Origin: Hofstenia miamia
Lineage: Eukaryota; Xenacoelomorpha; Acoela
Assembly (NCBI GenBank): GCA_004352715.1
Contig: SCFE01000012.1
Location: 2,985,630-3,049,629 of the forward strand
Direction: 5' to 3'
DNA: 64,000 nucleotides
The notes beneath the pieces are model-generated. The model made no database searches. It had not been told where the DNA came from and worked only from the letters and a program-made list of their open reading frames with translations. Of this stretch, positions 59,301 to 64,000 are shown piece by piece. The translations under genes were made by a program, and so were the position numbers. How positions within the stretch are numbered: the first letter of the stretch is position 1; the number at the start of each line of letters is the position of its first letter.

Positions 59301-59954
59301 AATTCAGGCATTATTGCAGAATAGTACCCTCAATAAAAAATAATATTTTTTACATACTTACACCTCATTTTTACCGGAAATTTAAATTTAACAAATTATT
59401 AATTGAAAATCTCTATGGAAACTAAAATAAAATGGCGGTTAGTTAAAATAGAATTATAGCGGACTTTTGGAGGGTAGATATAATACGTTCGTAAAATTCA
59501 TTTTCGTATGCTCATAAACTATATACGTGAATTTAATTTCGTAAAATAATTTCGTAAATGTTGTTAGCAAAATAGGATTTTGGGTTAGAGTTTAGGTCTA
59601 TAAAATAGTAGAGCAATAAGGATTTCGATTAGGGTTTAATTATAGGAAAATTTATTTCGGACTTGGGTTAGGGTTTAGGGTTATAAAATATCAGAAATCC
59701 TGGAAAAAGTTTCTTCTAATAAGAAATTACTTAAAATTTTACTTAATAATTTGTAATCCAAGGCTATTTGTCACTATAAATTACGTTTGTTACTGTGGAG
59801 ATACTTGAATATTTTTAATTAATAATTTATTAAATTTAAGTTTCCGGTAAAAATGATTAGAGATATTTGAAATCAACATAAAAAATAAGGTATAAATATG
59901 TAAAAGAAATAGCATTTTTTATTAAAGCTAATATTATGCAACAACGCCCAAATT
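59301..59954. repeat. Foldback-like inverted repeat
   Basis: Left arm about 59301-59415 and right arm about 59805-59954 are inverse, sharing TCATTTTTACCGGAAA, AAATTATTAATT and AATAAAAAAT blocks in order. The right arm has an extra piece of about 30 bp. The loop contains GGGTTAGGGTTTAGGGTT (about 59664-59681), a degenerate telomere-like string. Confidence 0.72.
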
Positions 59955-61540
59955 CAGTTATTTACCGCAAGTGAACATCATTTTATAATATATGAAACTT
60001 TAATAAATATTTCAACTTATAGAAATCACTAACCTGCTGAAGATTAGGTTGATCTTTGAGATCATCAATTGGATAGTTGTTGAGCTTAGGCCTTGATATT
60101 TACAAAATTGCAAAAACTGTTTCCAGATTTTTTTAGTTCATCATAATTACATTTAAATCTCTTTCTTTAAATAGCAATTTTGACATGAATGTTTTCACTT
60201 GCATAGAGAACTTTTCCAACACTTGGATTTGCAAAACTTCCACCACTGACTCACTGACTGACCAGGAATGAATTCACTTTCATACATATTATAATGTAAC
60301 TACCACGTACCACCACAACTACCACTGCTAGAACGCGTGGCAAAATGGCGCGGGAACTGCCGAACACAGATTTAATTAAACAAGTTGAAATTCGAAAGGG
60401 TTTTCTTTGAAACATTTAACTGTTAGTCAAGATTTTTATAAAGTACACTGTTCAAGTGAGTAAATAATATATTTGTTTGTATTGCTAAAATGACTCAGAG
60501 TAACCGCATGGACGAATTGAATAATACCTAATTCCTAAATATTAGTGCAATACCTCTTACAGGTATTGCTAATTTGCTAACTATTATACTGATATTTTTC
60601 TAACATTGGCCCACAAAAGCTTACATTAAATACCAATTCAATGTCAACGCACTTCCTTAGCTATCCTATATCAGTAAGTTTTATTCTTTTGCATGGTCTG
60701 ATTAGTGCATATTACCAGTAGTTGAATTTGTATAAAAGCATTCCCTAGAATGCAAGTTGTGTGGAATTTTAAAATGTGAATATGATTAAAATGGATCGGC
60801 TATTCTCTAACCAGTAAGGACTATTTGATATATCATGGTCACAAAAACAAGGTTTCATCTTAAACATTACACGAAATATTTCTTGCTACGAAATATTTCT
60901 GTCGCGAGATGGCTGCATGCGAAGGATTACCAATATGTTTCTTGAATAGTTTCTCGTCTTCATAATAAATATTGTCCTGATCAATCGAAAAAAAGGGATG
61001 CATCTATCAAAGAAAACTTGAACAAAATGCATATTTTTGAAATCAGAACTGTATATAGCCAAAGGACACAAGTTTTTGAAAAAAAATCCAAGATCCATTT
61101 GCTTGTAGAAATATTCACCTATTCAGCAAAATAAACTAAAAACATATTCAAACGTAATTTTAAATATATTTAAAACTGTTGCTGCATTCAAATTATTAAG
61201 TTACAGATAGCCAAAGTCGTTTATAAGGCCAATTTGAAATCTATGATTACTCCGGTGATAAATGTTTTCAATACATGGAAGTTATAAACTATTTAGATAG
61301 CTCCCTAGAAATGCTTTATATTCCACTTCCTAATACATTAGAAACACAGTTAGCGCATTTTAATAAAAAGTAGTTTCCATATTAAGCGTAGGGCTAGGGC
61401 TAGTATTTTTCCATTATATACATGAAGTAACTAGGTATTTTGATGATTTAAGAATTTAGCTAAGTGAAATACTAATTTCATAAATTCCCCGAATTTTAGG
61501 GATTTCACAAAATTCCTAATTTCACAATCTCACTGTAACT
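59955..61540. other. No gene seen
   Basis: Mostly AT-rich. A CpG-containing GC-richer patch lies at 60300-60365. No coding or RNA gene recognised. Confidence 0.4.
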
Positions 61541-61542
61541 AT

Positions 61543-61641
61543 ATATATATATGTATATATATATATNNNNNNNNNNNNNNNNNNNNNNNNNNNNNNNNNN
61601 NNNNNNNNNNNNNNNNNNNNNNNNNTATATATATATATATA
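61543..61641. repeat. (TA)n around a 59-bp N gap
   Basis: N 61567-61625 between TA runs. Confidence 0.9.
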
Positions 61642-62651
61642 GGGTATTCTAAAATGTATTTTTTCGAGCATTATTGGATGAAATATATAAACATCATTTC
61701 AGTCATAAAATTTCACGCAATATATTAAATTACGTCTTGCCTTAATATAAATTTTACATAAGAACGCCAAATAAGCAGTATAAAACGCGTTTGTTATGGC
61801 TACCACAAACATAGAATTTAATTACTAAGTTGGTTGAACATTTTTTTTTGTTTGTCAAAGAGGGAGAACGGCTGTCATTTCTTCTGTTTACCCCACCCTT
61901 AATTATATCCCTATTTTAAAAAAATTTCTAAAGTTTATGTGAGCATTCAAATAAAAATAAATTATTGGTGATCTTGATACGATAAAAATTCTTTTTTCAG
62001 AAAAAAAATATACAGGTGAAAGTATTTTTATTTCATTTTATGTTTACCAAATGCAACAAATAAATCATCTATATTTATTTTATCACTTGATTTACAAAAG
62101 TTTATTACCTGTGACAAAGACATTCCAACAAATTTTTCAAGCTTCAAAATGCCTTAAAATATTAAGAACAGCCCTTTTCTTTCGTTAGTACATGGATTTC
62201 TATAACACTAACTGGATGCGAACTTATTTGCCAAATTAAGCCATTTAAATTACGACATAACCTTTATTTTTTTATGTTGATAAAAATTGAAATTGCCTAA
62301 TCTGGGCAAATAAGGTCGCATTCAGTTGGTCTTATTGAAATCTATGATTAATATTATGAGACTTAATTCTAATGACAAACGAAAATATGTACCAATAATT
62401 GCAAAATTTAATTAAATGCCAAATGTTCATTTTCATATTATTAAGCTGGTTGCAGGTTGCACCATCAATTGAAATACAAGCTATTGAAAAATTTACAGTT
62501 TCTATTCACATTTTCAAGTTCTCACATTCTCCATTTAAAACAATCACATAGACAAGAATTTTCTCTTGCGAACATCATGTATTGGTCATTCAATCATTTG
62601 AAGAAAGTAGTGTTAATTATTTTAGAATACCATGTAGTTATGTGCATGCAA
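61642..62651. other. 3' flank of GPCR 2; no gene seen
   Basis: AT-rich. The plus-strand open frame 62457-62729 overlaps the GPCR 3' end antisense and is rejected. Confidence 0.5.
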
Positions 62652-64000
62652 TTAAGTTGGAGTTTTGAAAATTTTAAAGAAAGCATTACGAAATATAGGG
62701 CCACTAAGGAAATAGAAAATAAAGTTTAAGGATGAATTTATGCTAGCTGAAAGATGAAGAAGTGCTTGAATTAATTGCAGAATTGCTTGATCATGCGTAC
62801 TACTAACAGTAATGTTATAAAGCATAGAGTTCATTATAACACCAAACAACATTAGAATACAAAATGCTAAACAGTTAGATAATAGCATTGCTGTCAACCG
62901 CCTCTCTGTTGTATTATTGCTTTTGCTTTTTAAATAGTAAATAAAATAAGCATTGCAAAATGCAACAGATGCTAATGGTATTACAAGAAGAAATAAGGTT
63001 GCATGTATGTTTGTGTAATAGTATTTAAATGCAGAACTGGCTTTGAAAGTGCATTCTGAATTCATAATCTGAAAAAAATATAGGTTTGGTGACATTACTA
63101 GAGACGCAAGCAATGTTGCTGAAATGCTCATTTTGTAGGCTAGAGACGATGAGCTGTTTTGTTTGAACCAAATAGGAAAGCAAATTGCAATAGCACGATC
63201 AACTGCCAGTAACATCATGTGAAAGCCTGCGCAAAATTGAACTGCCCAAAGTTGAAACTTTATTATCTAAACAATTTTCATGATAGCAAAATTTAGTGGT
63301 TAACAACTCGCACTTATACGTCAGACGACCGATCTGAGACAATTAAATTCATCGCATTTTTAGTAAAAAAAAATTTAAAAAATGTTAATTTTTTTAAAAA
63401 AAAATTTAGAATATTATAAGTTTACTGTGAAAATGTTTAGCCAAAACACAGAATTCTCTTTAACTGCAAAAATCCTGAATTACTAATTTACCTTGGGTTC
63501 CTATAGCACTAACAGAATGCAAACTGCACTTTTTAAGTGATAAATGCTGGGTGAACTTACACTCTATAAGTTTACCTGTTTAATTCACTTTCTGGTAAAC
63601 ATTGGGGAATTGCAAGTTTCCAGTTCACATCCTATAAATATATTTATTTATTTATATATTTACTTAGTTTTCTATTTTTTATTTTTTACAAGTATTTAAA
63701 TTCCTTTGGGATAAATTTATGAATATTTTAAAATAATAATTAGCAGAGTAATATATGTGAGCATGTACCTTGCAGCTAAATGTGTTCCAGTTGAAAAGGT
63801 TGAAGCGAAAATATGCCGCTGCCTGAACCAATATTCCTCTTACAAGAACATTGAAGGTGTCCCACACAGCTAATAATTTTATTAATGTAATTGACGAGTT
63901 CTGTAGGGAAAACTGCTTTGCAGTTAAAATCGTGCAGCAGTTTAAAACACAGCCTACTGCTGTTATAATTACCCCACCGAGATTTGCATAATTGGATGCT
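62652..64000 (-). CDS. Rhodopsin-family GPCR paralogue, 5' end outside window
   Basis: Exon 2 is 63266-62652 (204 codons plus stop) and exon 1 runs from beyond 64000 to 63769, joined across a 502-bp phase-0 intron (donor AAG^GTACAT, acceptor TTTAG^ATA). Seen: TM1 ...VLNC, TM2 KLLAVWDTF, FSCK before the intron, DRAIAICFP, NSEC in loop 2, TM7 NSSLNFIFYF and GPIFRNAFFKIF. Exon 2 is exactly as long as in the gene at 414 and clearly homologous throughout. About 16 N-terminal residues lie past the window. No stops or frameshifts. Ligand unknown. The pair suggests a tandem receptor cluster extending to the right. Confidence 0.86.

Noticed and set aside
1-64000. tRNA, rRNA and CRISPR arrays
   Set aside because: No tRNA A/B-box pair with a foldable cloverleaf, no rRNA-like sequence and no regularly spaced direct-repeat array was recognised by eye; a covariance-model scan would be decisive.

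Overview
This is an AT-rich animal (metazoan) nuclear fragment. It has spliced genes with long introns, (TA)n microsatellites, decayed transposons and a short TTAGGG array. It has no operons or bacterial signals. TTAGGG is the ancestral animal telomere unit and argues against most arthropods. The two receptor genes resemble the FMRFamide-receptor-like rhodopsin GPCR expansions of spiralians (molluscs, annelids, flatworms and relatives), but the phylum cannot be fixed from this window.

Host genes are few and all lie on the minus strand. A complete two-exon rhodopsin-family GPCR occupies 414-3933. A paralogue with an identical exon-2 length and the same phase-0 intron lies at 62652 to beyond the window end. 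Between them, a large exon (34563-35801) encodes a secreted or cell-surface beta-helix (pectin-lyase-like) domain and ends in a good splice donor, so that gene continues downstream in unseen exons.

The rest is mainly a graveyard of mobile elements. From left to right: a Penelope-like (PLE) GIY-YIG scrap inside the GPCR intron; a Tc1 transposase relic (6.6 kb); a hAT MITE with an 8-bp target duplication (9.7 kb) and a second copy (17.5 kb); a pogo/Tigger-type MITE (13.9 kb); near-identical tandem duplications joined by single Ns (17-18.6 kb); a foldback-like inverted repeat next to a mariner relic (22.3-24.5 kb); a decayed Ty3/gypsy element (about 25.5-33.3 kb) invaded by three LTRs of another family and by a PLE 3' end; a Tc1/mariner N-terminus running into a gap (36.6 kb); further LTR copies with a nested MITE, and a 5' LTR plus gag (38-42.1 kb); a minus-strand relic of a Maverick/Polinton (adintovirus-type) major capsid gene (42.1-43.0 kb); an LTR-like promoter beside a 1-kb gap (44 kb); a broken piggyBac and a broken hAT transposase side by side (46.9-51.2 kb); minisatellites; a TTAA-flanked piggyBac-type element (54.6-55.8 kb); a hAT MITE carrying telomere-like repeats (56.2-56.9 kb); a Harbinger-type MITE (57.2 kb); a TA-flanked MITE (58.3 kb); and a foldback (59.3 kb).

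No transposon copy here looks intact. Nine N gaps are present. Six abut (TA)n on at least one side, and one has the same 260 bp on both sides. Local copy numbers near gaps should therefore be treated with caution.
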